Counted from the stretch's first letter, positions 9,007 to 17,917 are shown. The stretch: DNA of 64,000 nucleotides from Fortiea sp. LEGE XX443 (GCF_015206815.1 NZ_JADEXZ010000015.1:29089-93088); one strand, 5' to 3'. Program-made: numbers and translations. Notes: a model not told the origin generated them from the sequence alone.

Positions 9007-9457
9007 TTTTGAGAATTCCTAGAATTTCTACAGTACTGGCAAAATCTATAGCTTTATAATCGTCTAAATTTTTTAAATCCAAATTAGGACGATGTTCTAA
9101 AAGCAACTTGACGACTTCTACCTTACCTGCTGATGCTGCATACATCAAAGCTGTAGCACCATTATCATTTTGGTTATCAATATTAATTTTGGCCGCCAGC
9201 AGCAAATCAATTAATTCATAATGATTGCCAAAACAAGCAAACCATAAAGCATTATTACCATCATTATTTCTGGTATTAATATCCGCACCTACATCAATAA
9301 GTTCTCGAACAACTGAGTTATTATCTTCCCTGGTTGCTTTCATTAAAGCTGTATCTCCATTCTCACCAGGTTGATTTAATTCTTCAGAATTGTAGCTTCT
9401 TGCTATCATCCATTCATAAGTTGTTTTACTCAAATTTTGCTTGCTGTGCTGCTGCAT
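8993..9457 (-). CDS. ankyrin-repeat protein
   Basis: A 154-residue soluble protein made almost entirely of ankyrin repeats. About four consecutive repeats can be read: GDTALMKATREDNNSVVRELIDVGADINTR, then repeats beginning GNNALWFACF, GATALMYAAS and a terminal YKAIDFAS. Each has the TALMxAA and LLLxxxxxxDxxN helix signatures. Ankyrin proteins bind partner proteins, and here the obvious candidate partner is the SagB-type enzyme whose gene overlaps the 3' end. The ATG at 9457 is preceded by TTTGAGGAAG-type purines on the minus strand. A hairpin with GAATGGTGG arms lies just upstream at 9486-9510. Confidence 0.88.
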   Translation of the reverse strand: MQQHSKQNLSKTTYEWMIARSYNSEELNQPGENGDTALMKATREDNNSVVRELIDVGADINTRNNDGNNALWFACFGNHYELIDLLLAAKINIDNQNDNGATALMYAASAGKVEVVKLLLEHRPNLDLKNLDDYKAIDFASTVEILGILKNATK

Positions 9458-10171
9458 AAATCTTCCTCAAATTACAAACTAAAGGGAATGGTGGACAATG
9501 CCCACCATTCTGAAAAATTCTATAGAAATCCTGTACGTAGAGTTGTAAAAACTCCTCACCAATTCATACTCTAGACAGCATTAATTATCTGCTTAGACTG
9601 TTCACCAATTGCCACTAAACTTTTGAAATAAGGTTTACACATTTCACCTAATTTTTACGGTGAAGCTATCGTATTATCTGCTCAACTATTATTTGTATTG
9701 GGGTTTAGGTAGAAATGTCTTTGATAACCTTGTCATCGCTTTTCGCTGAAGTTTAGGTTCACTAGCAACAATTTAGCTTACCCATATATTATCACCTTCA
9801 TAAGTTTATTTTATGAATAACTGTGAATCATATTATAGATATTAGTTAAATTTCTCAAAATAAGATAAAACAGCATACCCAAATACAGTTATATTTTAAA
9901 GTTTATGTTTTTTCGAGAGGCTTAGATACCCGAATTCTCAAATAAGTTAGGTATCTTTTTATTCAAGATAAAATTTAATTAGTTAAATTATTACTCTACT
10001 CAGAAACTAACTTATAGACTTTATCTTACTAATGGGATATTTTTAGCTAAAAATATCTAGTTTTGTATAATAAATGTTACTTAGTTTATAAAAAAAATAT
10101 AAAAAAGATTATTGTTAACCTAAAAAGTTGGTATTGTATGCAACATGTATCTTTAACCAGGAAATTAAAAC
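9458..10171. other. 714-base AT-rich gap between ankyrin gene and mop
   Basis: No convincing gene is seen. A perfect 9-bp hairpin (GAATGGTGG/CCACCATTC, 9486-9494 and 9502-9510) lies near the ankyrin start. A weaker AGATACC/GGTATCT stem (9924-9930, 9950-9956) is followed by TTTTTATT and could be an attenuator or terminator on the plus strand ahead of mop. The last 150 bases are very A/T-rich, as expected for a promoter. The region separates the nif block from the ankyrin-SagB operon. Confidence 0.45.
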
Positions 10172-10381
10172 ATGGAAATTAGCGCTCGTAATACCTTAAA
10201 AACTACTGTAAAAAAGGTTGTAGCTGGTTCGGTTAATACAGAAATAACTTTAGAATTAGCACCTGGTGTTGAATTGGTCTCAATTATTACGAAATCATCA
10301 GCAGATAGGCTTGGTTTAACAGAAGGGAAACAAGCTTATGCTGTTATCAAAGCATCGGATGTTATTGTTGCTGTTGATTAA
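10172..10381 (+). CDS. mop: molybdenum-pterin/molybdate-binding protein (Mop, TOBE domain)
   Basis: A 69-residue single Mop/TOBE domain protein that binds and stores molybdate or tungstate as an oligomer. The start MEISARNTLKTTVKKVVAGSVNTEI and the later VELVSIITKSSADRLGLTEGKQAYAVIKASDVIVA are the full family signature. A CAGGAAA ribosome site lies upstream of the ATG. It is convergent with the feoA-like gene at the end of the nif cluster. Its likely job is to buffer molybdenum for FeMo-cofactor synthesis. That role is inferred from family and position. Confidence 0.92.
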   Translation: MEISARNTLKTTVKKVVAGSVNTEITLELAPGVELVSIITKSSADRLGLTEGKQAYAVIKASDVIVAVD

Positions 10382-10404
10382 CTAATAACTCAAGTTATTA
10401 TTTA

Positions 10405-10430
10405 TTGATTCAGGCGATCGCCTGAATCAA
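10405..10430. terminator. 26-bp perfect palindrome centred on a HIP1 octamer
   Basis: TTGATTCAGGCGA and its exact complement form a perfect palindrome around GCGATCGC, placed between the convergent mop and feoA-like genes. It could act as a bidirectional terminator. It also shows a HIP1 site embedded in a longer inverted repeat. There is no long T-run on either side. Confidence 0.5.
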
Positions 10431-10485
10431 AATCTGCAAAGCAAATGTCGTATTTTAATTAACATAAATTTAAAAATATATTTTT

Positions 10486-10737
10486 TTAATTCTTAAGTAA
10501 ACGCACATAAATTATACAAGCTACTTCCCGGTTTATTAATACATATTTATTATCAATTTGGATAAGAAAATCAGTAAAATCATTTTCGACTGTGAGTTTA
10601 GTTCCGATTATTATACCTTGTGATATTAGTTCTTTGAGAATTTCTTCATCCTGAGTTCTATAAAATGTGACGATACCTTGCTCTCCGATTTTGAGCAATT
10701 CTAATGAACAGCCACTGACGGTAAAAGGGGTAAACAT
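10486..10737 (-). CDS. feoA: FeoA-like SH3-domain protein
   Basis: An 83-residue protein with the FeoA fold pattern: MFTPFTVSGCSLELLKIGEQGIVTF, then a helical segment (DEEILKELISQGIIIGTKLTVEN) and a C-terminal strand NKYVLINREVACIIYV. FeoA proteins assist the ferrous iron transporter FeoB, but no feoB is in the window. Its position last in the nif block, after fdxH, matches the order in other heterocystous strains, where its function is not proven. An iron-related role in nitrogenase supply is inferred only. Confidence 0.75.
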   Translation of the reverse strand: MFTPFTVSGCSLELLKIGEQGIVTFYRTQDEEILKELISQGIIIGTKLTVENDFTDFLIQIDNKYVLINREVACIIYVRLLKN

Positions 10738-10761
10738 TAGTAAGGTGAGTTTTGAATAATT

Positions 10762-10804
10762 AAGGATGAAAAATAAAGATAATTATCTTCACTTTTCATC
10801 CTTT
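10762..10804 (-). terminator. stem-loop after fdxH
   Basis: Arms AAGGATGAAAA and TTTTCATCCTT pair over 11 bases, and an inner AAGATA/TATCTT pair extends the stem. It lies between the fdxH stop and the feoA-like start. It may attenuate read-through or stabilise the 3' end of the fdxH message. Confidence 0.5.
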
Positions 10805-10839
10805 TATTAGTTGCTAAAGATAATAACTAAAGCACTAAT

Positions 10840-11139
10840 CTAAACGAGGTAAGGTTCTTGGTGTGTCTTGATTGTGCAGTTAGAGCGAGGATAGGTAACG
10901 CACAATAAAGCAAATCCTTTTGATACTTGCTCGTCATCTAAGAAGATTTGATCAGATTGATCAATTTCACCTTCAGTAACTTTGCCTACACAGCTAGAGC
11001 AAGAACCTGAATGACAAGAGAAAGGTAGCTCAATACCATTTTCTTCTGCTGCGTCCAATATAGTGGTTTCTTCATCCACTTCAATTGTGGTATCGAGGTC
11101 TTCTTTTTTGTTGATTAATCTTACTTGATAGGTAGCCAT
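10840..11139 (-). CDS. fdxH: heterocyst-type [2Fe-2S] ferredoxin
   Basis: Plant-type ferredoxin of 99 residues that donates electrons to nitrogenase reductase in heterocysts. The cluster cysteines are in [13 protein letters not shown] (CxxxxCxxC) and the later [10 protein letters not shown]. The sequence differs from vegetative PetF by basic and polar changes, and its place in the nif cluster after hesB identifies it as FdxH. A GAGGAGAA-like ribosome site precedes the ATG on the minus strand. It is likely cotranscribed with hesA-hesB. Confidence 0.95.
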   Translation of the reverse strand: MATYQVRLINKKEDLDTTIEVDEETTILDAAEENGIELPFSCHSGSCSSCVGKVTEGEIDQSDQIFLDDEQVSKGFALLCVTYPRSNCTIKTHQEPYLV

Positions 11140-11317
11140 TTTCCGATTCTCCTCAAATATATAATTCGCCTAATTTCTCGAAGTTTGTCAGTATCCTTTT
11201 CGAGAAGCTGTTGATAGGATGACACTGCATTTGATGAGTTGAGCGAGTGTCTCTGACATTTCGTAGTGCGTTTCCGGGAAGCCTTTATAGTTCGACTTCA
11301 AGCTAGAAGAAAGTCTT

Positions 11318-11689
11318 TTAGCTACAAGGGACACTATTCGGCGTACAGTCACCAGCTTGGAAAGATTTGCCACAACCACAAGTACTAGTTGCATTCGGGT
11401 TAGTAAATTTGAAACCGCTTTCTACCATCCCTTCGACAAAATCGATCACGATTCCTTCCAATAAAGGTGCACTTTTAGGATCGACGTAAACCAACACACT
11501 ACCTTGCTGGATTACTAAATCATCTGATTGGGGCTTGCTAGTGACATCCATGCCATATTCGTAGCCATTGCAACCACCATCTTTGACAGATATCCGAATG
11601 CCTTTAGTTGCACCATTTTCATCGGAACCGGAACCTCGCAGGAATGCCCGCAAACGAAATTCTGCTTTTTCTGTTAAAGTAACAGTCAT
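11318..11689 (-). CDS. hesB: HesB/IscA-type iron-sulfur carrier, nif-linked
   Basis: A 123-residue A-type Fe-S carrier. It starts MTVTLTEKAEFRLRAFLRG and has the first conserved Cys in GGCNGYEYGM and the C-terminal pair in STCGCGKSF. The C-terminus has extra residues (QAGDCTPNSVPCS) compared with housekeeping IscA. It is named from its place between hesA and fdxH, as in Anabaena. It probably helps load clusters on nitrogenase proteins in heterocysts. Confidence 0.93.
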   Translation of the reverse strand: MTVTLTEKAEFRLRAFLRGSGSDENGATKGIRISVKDGGCNGYEYGMDVTSKPQSDDLVIQQGSVLVYVDPKSAPLLEGIVIDFVEGMVESGFKFTNPNATSTCGCGKSFQAGDCTPNSVPCS

Positions 11690-11984
11690 CCAATCTCCTA
11701 GTCTGTAGCGATTGATTGTTCTAATTTCAAATGTCAGTTTTTTGTGATGTTTGTCCTTTGCATTTACAAATGATCAATGACAAAGGACAAAATGCTTATT
11801 AAGTTACGTGGTGTGCAACTTTCTTTCAAACCTAACCCCCAACCCCTTCCCTATCAGGGAAGGGGAGTAATATTCAAAGCCTCTCTCCCGGCAGGGGAGC
11901 CAGTGCGTTGCGGGGGTTCCCCCCGTTGTAGCAACTGGCGTGAGAGGTTTGGAGAGGGGTTTTAAGAATAAGTCGCACATCCCG
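11690..11984. repeat. hesA-hesB spacer carrying dispersed repeats
   Basis: The 295-base spacer contains a perfect 11-bp hairpin (TTTGTCCTTTG 11750-11760, CAAAGGACAAA 11781-11791). It also contains a nested repeat at about 11826-11963. There an AACCCCTTCCCTATCAGGGA palindrome and a CCTCTCTCC/GGAGAGG pair flank an inserted GGGAGCCAGTGCGTTGC-GGGG-type palindrome. Such nested small repeats are common between Nostoc genes. The spacer separates two genes that would otherwise be contiguous. Confidence 0.7.
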
Positions 11985-12785
11985 TTAAGTTGTAAGATTA
12001 CTCGTGATTTCCATCGATGGAGATTGTGAGTATCTCCAAGGCGCACTATTGCCGCATACTGGACAAGAGCGATCGCGGTGTGAACGACGCTTGGCAAATT
12101 CCATCCGATTTAAATCTATTGTCAGCAGTTGTGACAATAAAGGTTGACTAAACCCAGTAATCAGCTTGACTGCTTCCAACGCCGTCAAACAAGCCAAGGT
12201 TCCAGAAACTGCGCCCAGAACTGAGAAGCCACGCCGATCCCAATCTGGTTTTTCGGGAAACAGACAAGATAAACAAGGAGTCACACCCGGAATAATCGTT
12301 GTCAGGTAAGCTTCCATCCCATCCATTGCAGCTTCTACCATTGGTTTGCGCCAGCGCACACAAGCTGCGTTCAACAAATCGCGTTCCGTAAAATTGTGGG
12401 CGCAATCTAACGCCATATCTGCGGATTGCACCAAAGAATCTACATTCTCTGGGGTAACGTAGTCATGAACAGTTTCGATTTCGATATCAGGATTGATGGC
12501 TTGCAAAGTTTCTTTTGCTTTCAATACCCTGGGCTTACCTACCCAATCATCCGTCATCAAAATCTGACGATTCATATCATCTAGCCGTAAGTCACCACCC
12601 CGGACTAGAATCAGCCGCCCCACACCTGCTACTGCTAAGTAAAGTGCCGCCGTACCACCTAATCCCCCCACACCTGTAACCAAAACCGTTGCTGACTTCA
12701 GGCGTTTCTGAGCCGCTTCGCCAAAATTAGGAAGCATCATTTGGCGACTATAACGTTCTAACTCGGTAGGAGTTAGGTTAATCAC
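11985..12785 (-). CDS. hesA: HesA, ThiF/MoeB-like adenylating enzyme
   Basis: A 266-residue E1-like protein of the ThiF/MoeB family, nif-linked in cyanobacteria. The nucleotide site is GVGGLGGTAALYLAVAGVG, followed by the conserved DDMNRQIL segment. Zinc-binding cysteine pairs are CLSCLF and CPVCGN. Its substrate is unproven; a role in molybdenum or sulfur handling for nitrogenase is inferred from homology. The start is a GTG at 12785, and a full AGGAGG ribosome site six bases upstream decides it. It begins 10 bases after the nifW stop. Confidence 0.93.
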   Translation of the reverse strand: MINLTPTELERYSRQMMLPNFGEAAQKRLKSATVLVTGVGGLGGTAALYLAVAGVGRLILVRGGDLRLDDMNRQILMTDDWVGKPRVLKAKETLQAINPDIEIETVHDYVTPENVDSLVQSADMALDCAHNFTERDLLNAACVRWRKPMVEAAMDGMEAYLTTIIPGVTPCLSCLFPEKPDWDRRGFSVLGAVSGTLACLTALEAVKLITGFSQPLLSQLLTIDLNRMEFAKRRSHRDRSCPVCGNSAPWRYSQSPSMEITSNLTT

Positions 12786-12795
12786 TATTTACCTC

Positions 12796-13113
12796 CTAAT
12801 CAGAAGTGATTTCTGTCAGCGTAATTACATTTTTTGGCTTATCTTTAAACACTTTGAACAGCTTTTGTTCTTGGGCTGTTGAGTCAATAAATACCTGATA
12901 AGCTGTTTGCAAAGCTAAAGAATATTGATGTAGTTTTTCTTCTGAACTTAAATCAGTAGAATTCTCATCAATTTCTTGAACATATTGCGAAAATTTTTTC
13001 AAAATATGTAGACGATTAACGTTGACAATTTTTGAATCGTAAGGCAATTCAAAGAATTGAAAAAATTCTTCAGCATCACTTAATTTTTTGAATTCATCAA
13101 TACTTTTACTCAT
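12796..13113 (-). CDS. nifW: nitrogenase-stabilising protein NifW
   Basis: A 105-residue NifW family protein, which protects the MoFe protein from oxygen damage or assists its maturation. The family opening is visible as EFKKLSDAEEFFQFFELPYD, with the mid-region RLHILKKFSQYV. The start overlaps the stop of the preceding DUF683 gene by four bases (ATGA), so the two are translationally coupled. hesA follows after 10 bases. Confidence 0.93.
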   Translation of the reverse strand: MSKSIDEFKKLSDAEEFFQFFELPYDSKIVNVNRLHILKKFSQYVQEIDENSTDLSSEEKLHQYSLALQTAYQVFIDSTAQEQKLFKVFKDKPKNVITLTEITSD

Positions 13114-13328
13114 TTAGCGTTCTCCAGTTCTGTTAGCTGCTGCTTCAAATCATCAAGTTGACGATAGATGTCGTAAGTTGCCGCCGCAACATCCATAAGT
13201 GTTTTGTAATCTGTTGGCAACCCTTCTGCTAAATCGTGCAGATCCATTTTCATTTGACCTGCTTTGCTGTTAAGGCGCTTAATTTGAGTTTTCAATTCTT
13301 CGATACTTATTCCTTTTGCCTGCGTCAT
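13110..13328 (-). CDS. DUF683 / CCE_0567-type nif-associated protein
   Basis: A 72-residue helical protein starting MTQAKGISIEELKTQIKRLNSKAGQMKMDLHD. It is typical of the small metalloprotein family (DUF683) always found between nifX and nifW in diazotrophs. The later segment GLPTDYKTLMDVAAATYDIYRQLDDLKQQL is a heptad-rich helix, so a coiled-coil dimer is expected. The ATG at 13328 is preferred to the GTG directly before it. Its molecular role is not established. Confidence 0.9.
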   Translation of the reverse strand: MTQAKGISIEELKTQIKRLNSKAGQMKMDLHDLAEGLPTDYKTLMDVAAATYDIYRQLDDLKQQLTELENAK

Positions 13329-13417
13329 CACTCAACCTTATTTATCAAACTTAGGAGTTCTGAGTGATGACGTATGAGTTATTCAATAACTAACTCAGCA
13401 CTCAGCACTCAGCACTT

Positions 13418-13894
13418 TTAAAGCTTGCCTACTTCTGGGAAGCGGTTAACTAAATCAATTCCTTTTTGGACAAGAGTTTCGCCTTCTTCTGCTAACTTTT
13501 CTAGAGATTCTAAACCGAAGCGATGAGCATCTCTTAGAGTTTTAACAGTCAGCAAAAGTCGCCCAGAGAAAACTAGCGCCCAACCAAATCCCTCATGATT
13601 TATATCAACTATAACCTGAGAAATTAAGCCTGTTTCCTGTTCAATTCGAGCAGCTACAGCCCTGTAAAATACTAATATTCGCGCTTGTGTTGCTGCATCA
13701 ACTTCACCTTCAATAGGAATTTCACGTTTCTTTTTTTTGGGAACGATGAAGGCTTTGAGGATTAATTCATCAGACCAACTACGGTAAAATCCGTAACTAT
13801 CTTGTCCACGAATTTGTAAGATTAATGCCTTAATGAATGGAGAGCTTAAGGCTGCAATAGATGTGCTTCCGTTAACAGTATTATCTGCGCTCAT
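13418..13894 (-). CDS. NifX-associated nitrogen fixation protein (DUF269)
   Basis: A 158-residue protein of the DUF269 family, an almost invariable companion of nifX. The family pattern is recognisable in FIKALILQIRGQDSYGFYRSWSDELILKAFIVPKKKKREIP and the C-terminal GWALVFSGRLLLTVKTLRDAHRFGLESLEKL. The start overlaps the nifX stop by four bases. A run of STRR heptads (CTCAGCA) lies just downstream at about 13391-13415, before the DUF683 gene. Confidence 0.92.
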   Translation of the reverse strand: MSADNTVNGSTSIAALSSPFIKALILQIRGQDSYGFYRSWSDELILKAFIVPKKKKREIPIEGEVDAATQARILVFYRAVAARIEQETGLISQVIVDINHEGFGWALVFSGRLLLTVKTLRDAHRFGLESLEKLAEEGETLVQKGIDLVNRFPEVGKL

Positions 13895-14304
13895 ACAGTT
13901 GCTTCGTTCTCAATATCATCTGTAAAGGTTTTGGTTTTTGGCTGGAGAGCTTTCCGTAACCAAGGTGGAGGATTGCCTTTAAGAGTTTGGACTAATTTAG
14001 TGAGCAATTCTTCAATTTTTTCTTCCTCAGTGCGGGCTTTAACTGGAGTAACACCTTTCTTGATTAATTTAGCGGCAGCAGTACCACCAATTGCTGTTAC
14101 GTAAACAATTGCACAGTCAACCAGTGCATCAAGTTTGGGTGTAATTTTATCTTCGTTACCATCTTCTTTTAACTCACCCTCAAAGTTGAGTGTTTCTAAA
14201 AATTGATATCCTTCGGCGTTGATTTCGTAGACATCAATTTCTCTCGCCCATCCAAAGTGAGCATTGACATGAATATGGTCACTGGTTGTAAAGGCAATTT
14301 TCAT
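13891..14304 (-). CDS. nifX: FeMo-cofactor carrier NifX
   Basis: A 137-residue protein of the NifX/NifB C-terminal/NafY fold that binds FeMo-cofactor or its precursor during transfer between NifB, NifEN and apo-nitrogenase. Family features are MKIAFTTSDHIHVNAHFGWAREIDVYEIN and the central DCAIVYVTAIGGTAAAKLIKKGVTPVKA. The C-terminal tail (KPKTKTFTDDIENEATV) is polar. It is followed by the coupled DUF269 gene. A repeat insertion lies in the spacer toward nifN. Confidence 0.94.
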   Translation of the reverse strand: MKIAFTTSDHIHVNAHFGWAREIDVYEINAEGYQFLETLNFEGELKEDGNEDKITPKLDALVDCAIVYVTAIGGTAAAKLIKKGVTPVKARTEEEKIEELLTKLVQTLKGNPPPWLRKALQPKTKTFTDDIENEATV

Positions 14305-14337
14305 TATGTTCTCCTAATTTAACGAACCACAGAGACG

Positions 14338-14396
14338 CAGAGAGAAGTTGCGTGCGCGGGTTCCCCGCGTTGAGCAAACTTCGGGAGAGCGCAGAG
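14338..14396. repeat. dispersed palindromic repeat inserted in nifN-nifX spacer
   Basis: Short direct repeats (GCAGAGA in GACGCAGAGAGA, then GCGCAGAGAAA) flank an insert with GCGCGGG-TTCC-CCGCG-type inverted sequence and AAGTT/AACTT arms. This resembles a small palindromic element that duplicated its target within an ACGCAGAG-type repeat. It lies inside an otherwise tight nif operon. Confidence 0.6.
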
Positions 14397-14418
14397 AAAA
14401 AGAGTGTTTGTTAGTTTA

Positions 14419-15738
14419 CTAAACATCACCAAAAAAGTGTTTGACTCGCTCTTCTTCAGCTTCTAAAAAGAGGTTGCCAATGCCAAATAAAAGCTCCATC
14501 GTGCCGCGATAGCCAACTTTTGTAAATAGACCGTTACCTAAACGGTCGTAAATGGGCAAGCCTAAACGATAAAGAGGAATCGACAGACGTTTTGCGATCG
14601 CTCTCAGGTTAGAATTACCAATCAGTAAGTCAGAGCCTACGGCTAGTTCTTCAAAGTCTTCTAAATCGCCGATGGTGACGCTTTTGATGGGGAGTTTTTC
14701 GAGTAAGGGCGATCGCGTGGTGGTGACGGCTGCGTGAATTTGACATCCCATCGATTGCAAGAAGCGCACTGTCGCCCACAACAAATCAGGTTCGAGGGCT
14801 AGGGATACTCGTTTTGCACCAAAATAAAAGTGCGTATCCAGCATTGCATCTTGCAACTGGCGACGTTGGCGACGATATTTTTCGGGTACTGGGTTGCTGC
14901 TCAAAATCGATAATGCTTGTAGAAATTCATCTACAGCCTCCAAGCCAGTCAGTTCACCAAACACTTCGTAGGGAATGTTAAACCGTTCATCCAGAATTTT
15001 GGCAGCCCCCCGCATACTTTCGCCCAAAGCGATGGTGAAGGCAGAACAACCTACTTGTCGTAGTTGTTTAACACTTGTACCGCTACCTGTGACAGGGCTA
15101 TAGTTATCTTCTAAGTGACCATCTAAAGAAGCACCAAGGTCAGGTACGAAGATTGGTTCTAGTCCAAAAGCGGTGACAATTTCTTTGATTTCTTGTAAGT
15201 CGCCTGGGGTAAAGGCAGAACCAGCCAAAATTGTGACTTGTTCGCTTCTGATACCCCCTGCTTGGGGAATTTCTTTAACGATACTTTCAACAGCAGTAGC
15301 AAAACCATCTTGTAATGCACCTTTAAAATCTGGTGTTGGTGCAAAGATGACGGGGATATGATCTAATTCTCGATGGCGATCGCGGATATCCTTCAAGAAG
15401 CGCTCAATGTCATCGCCTCTGGTTTCAGTTAACCCAGTGCTACACAAACCAATAATTTCTGGTTTGGCCTTCTCTACTAAGGTGAGAATTGCCTGTTCCA
15501 CATTATCTTCGCCACCCAAAATGGTAGTCACTTCCGTCATGGCTGTAGTGGCTAGGGGAATCGCTTCCCGAAAATGCCGTACAAGCACAACTTTGGCGAA
15601 GGCGGTACACCCTTGAGAACCGTGGAATAGAGGTATCATTCCCTTTAATCCCAAAAAGGCGAGGGATGCACCTAAAGCTTGGCTTTGCTTAAGGGGATTA
15701 ACTGCAACTGATTTTTCGGGAACGGTGACGATCGCCAT
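14419..15738 (-). CDS. nifN: nitrogenase FeMo-cofactor scaffold subunit NifN
   Basis: A 439-residue beta-type scaffold subunit that pairs with NifE to convert the NifB cluster into FeMo-cofactor. The nitrogenase-fold signature GMIPLFHGSQGCTAFAKVVLVRHF carries the conserved Cys near residue 43, and EIIGLCSTGLTETRGDDI is the second block. The start codon overlaps the nifE stop by one base (TAATG), so the pair is translationally coupled. Length is typical. Confidence 0.96.
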   Translation of the reverse strand: MAIVTVPEKSVAVNPLKQSQALGASLAFLGLKGMIPLFHGSQGCTAFAKVVLVRHFREAIPLATTAMTEVTTILGGEDNVEQAILTLVEKAKPEIIGLCSTGLTETRGDDIERFLKDIRDRHRELDHIPVIFAPTPDFKGALQDGFATAVESIVKEIPQAGGIRSEQVTILAGSAFTPGDLQEIKEIVTAFGLEPIFVPDLGASLDGHLEDNYSPVTGSGTSVKQLRQVGCSAFTIALGESMRGAAKILDERFNIPYEVFGELTGLEAVDEFLQALSILSSNPVPEKYRRQRRQLQDAMLDTHFYFGAKRVSLALEPDLLWATVRFLQSMGCQIHAAVTTTRSPLLEKLPIKSVTIGDLEDFEELAVGSDLLIGNSNLRAIAKRLSIPLYRLGLPIYDRLGNGLFTKVGYRGTMELLFGIGNLFLEAEEERVKHFFGDV

Positions 15739-17177
15739 TAAAATACCTCTTCTATTGACGCAGAAAACATGTCATCTGCTGACAAACTAAAATTATTCAA
15801 AGTCCCTGCTTCTTCATCCCAAGGGGCGGGTCTGCGGATTTGATCCCAGATGGGGCTGTAGAGGGCTTCATATAATTCCCGTGCCATCTCCAGCATTCCT
15901 GCATAGCCAGCATAAGGATGATGACGTTCTTGGTTGATGTCCAGGAAAGGAATCCGTGCTTTCAAGGCTGTGTATTGGTTACGACCACCCGCAATCAACA
16001 TATCGGCGTTTGTGTCTTTGACCAATTGCAGCAATTCCTGAGCGTTACCTTTCTCTAGCATCATGCCATCTGTACCGATTAAGCGCTTGATTTTCGCCTT
16101 ATCTTCCTCCGTACTCTTGCGGGTGCTAGTAGCCACAACTTCTATTCCCAAATCCTTAGCGGCGGAGATAATAGACCAACTTTTCACACCGCCAGTATAC
16201 AGAACCACACGCTTACCCTTGAGGCGGGCGCGATAGGGAGCTAAAGCAATATCTAAAGCCGCCGTTTCTTGGGCAATTAGCTTTTCTGTACGTGCTTGCA
16301 AATCAGAGTCGCCCAACTTCGCAGCCACATTCCGCAAACAACGATTTATATCATCAATGCCATAAAAAGACTCTTCAATGTAGGGAATCCCATATTGCTC
16401 CTCCATCTTTCTCGCCATATTGAGCAACGCCCGCGAACAAATCATCACGTTCAACTTGGCACGGTGAGCGTAACAAATTTCTTGATAACGTGCATCACCC
16501 GTGATTTTTGATAGTACGCGGATGCCTAATTTTTCAAATAAAGGCAGGACTCCCCACATTTCCCCGGCGATGTTGTATTCGCCAATCAAGTTAATATCAT
16601 AGGGTGTTGTAAATTCCGGTTCTGCTGTTCCGACAACATAATCTAATAAAGCTTCACCGCCAAAACGGTTGCCCAAATTCTTACTACCAATAAATCCTGG
16701 AGCAATCACTGGGACAACAGGAGTCCCAATTTTTTCTGCCGCCGCTTTGCACACAGCATTGATATCATCCCCAATCAAAGCCGTCACACAAGTAGCGTAG
16801 ACAAATACAGCCGTTGGGTTGTAGCGCTGATGAATTTCCAGAATTGCCTTGTAGAGCTTCTTCTCACCACCGAAAATCACATCATTTTCAGTCATATCGG
16901 TAGTGAAACCCATCTTATAAAGCTGGGGGCCAGAAGAGAGACTACCGCGACTACCCCAAGAATTACCCGCACAGGCGATCGGGCCGTGAACCAAATGCGC
17001 CGCATCAGTAATTGGTACTAGAGCAATCATCGCCCCATCAAAAGCACAGCCCCCTTGAGCCGCCCCAGGTTGCGCTTGTTGAGCGCAAGACTTATTTTTC
17101 TTTTCGCCTTTTTTTTGCTGATTATGTTCGCATCCTGGCTCACTCAGCAGCTCGTTAACTTTCTTTTGGGTGTTCAT
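15738..17177 (-). CDS. nifE: nitrogenase FeMo-cofactor scaffold subunit NifE
   Basis: A 479-residue alpha-type scaffold subunit of the NifEN complex. Cysteine blocks are [37 protein letters not shown] and [16 protein letters not shown], with a late conserved [17 protein letters not shown] segment. The N-terminus is Lys- and Cys-rich ([17 protein letters not shown]). The minus-strand AAAAGAG before the ATG at 17177 is a plausible ribosome site. A 422-base upstream gap suggests it starts its own transcription unit after the nifHDK operon. Confidence 0.97.
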   Translation of the reverse strand: MNTQKKVNELLSEPGCEHNQQKKGEKKNKSCAQQAQPGAAQGGCAFDGAMIALVPITDAAHLVHGPIACAGNSWGSRGSLSSGPQLYKMGFTTDMTENDVIFGGEKKLYKAILEIHQRYNPTAVFVYATCVTALIGDDINAVCKAAAEKIGTPVVPVIAPGFIGSKNLGNRFGGEALLDYVVGTAEPEFTTPYDINLIGEYNIAGEMWGVLPLFEKLGIRVLSKITGDARYQEICYAHRAKLNVMICSRALLNMARKMEEQYGIPYIEESFYGIDDINRCLRNVAAKLGDSDLQARTEKLIAQETAALDIALAPYRARLKGKRVVLYTGGVKSWSIISAAKDLGIEVVATSTRKSTEEDKAKIKRLIGTDGMMLEKGNAQELLQLVKDTNADMLIAGGRNQYTALKARIPFLDINQERHHPYAGYAGMLEMARELYEALYSPIWDQIRRPAPWDEEAGTLNNFSLSADDMFSASIEEVF

Positions 17178-17599
17178 CTCTTTTCTCGCGCTGGATCGAC
17201 GTTGGTGATTGTCAGTTGTTAGTTATTAGTTATTAGTAATCAGTTATCGATTTACTGATAACTGATTGCTGCTAACTGAGTAATGAGTAACAAAATTCTT
17301 GCAAAAATCTTCTTCATACCAGACACACAAACTTATTTATCGGCGTGCATCTGTGATTCATTCCTATAACATCGACTTTTACAAGAAACTTAAAAGTATT
17401 GTTTACTACGAATGACAAAAAAGTTTCTTTCTCTCTCCAAACACGCCTAATTCAACTGTGAAACTTTTTGTTCCTTATCTTTGCCTACTTCTTTGCGAGA
17501 CACTGCGCGTTGGCAAAAGCCTCTCGTAGAGAATGCAGTTAGTCAAAAAAGACCCTTTCACAACTTCCAAGAATTGGAATAACTGCCAAAATCAAATCA
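17178..17599. other. nifE upstream region with STRR and dispersed repeats
   Basis: No gene is seen. TTAGTTA heptads run at about 17218-17237. A perfect 11-bp hairpin follows (AATCAGTTATC 17238-17248, GATAACTGATT 17257-17267). A dispersed repeat with CACTGCGCGTTGGC and CCTCTCGTAGAGA segments lies at about 17498-17531. The part between about 17290 and 17490 is unique-looking and is the likely promoter of nifE, but no box could be assigned. Confidence 0.5.
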
Positions 17600-17917
17600 T
17601 TAGCAAATGTACTTTGTGATATCCTCACCACATTCATCAGCGAGGTAAGACAAAGCCCGAAAACGCAAGCCAACAAACTCATCATAGAGAGGATTAAGTT
17701 TGCACAAAGGTGGAATATGGAAACTCCGCCCAAATAAACTAATAGTTTGCTCAAAAGGACAACAGCAAGGAATTACCTGGCAAATCAAATGAGCAAAGCG
17801 ATAATTTTTAACTTTAATGCCGTCCACCAAACGACGTAAAGGATTAAGTAGAGGAGACTTTTTATAGTTAGGTGGATGGTAATTAACGTGAGAGTGAGTG
17901 TGATTGATGCTGTCCAT
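17600..17917 (-). CDS. Mo-dependent nitrogenase C-terminal family protein
   Basis: A 105-residue protein of the family annotated as Mo-dependent nitrogenase C-terminus. It recurs next to nifK or nifE in heterocystous cyanobacteria and elsewhere in their genomes. Recognisable pieces are PLLNPLRRLVDGIKVKNYRFAHLICQVIPCCCPFEQTI and LCKLNPLYDEFVGLRFRALSYLADECG. A CCC triplet and further cysteines suggest metal binding, but the function is unknown. It follows nifK by 138 bases on the same strand. Confidence 0.85.
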   Translation of the reverse strand: MDSINHTHSHVNYHPPNYKKSPLLNPLRRLVDGIKVKNYRFAHLICQVIPCCCPFEQTISLFGRSFHIPPLCKLNPLYDEFVGLRFRALSYLADECGEDITKYIC

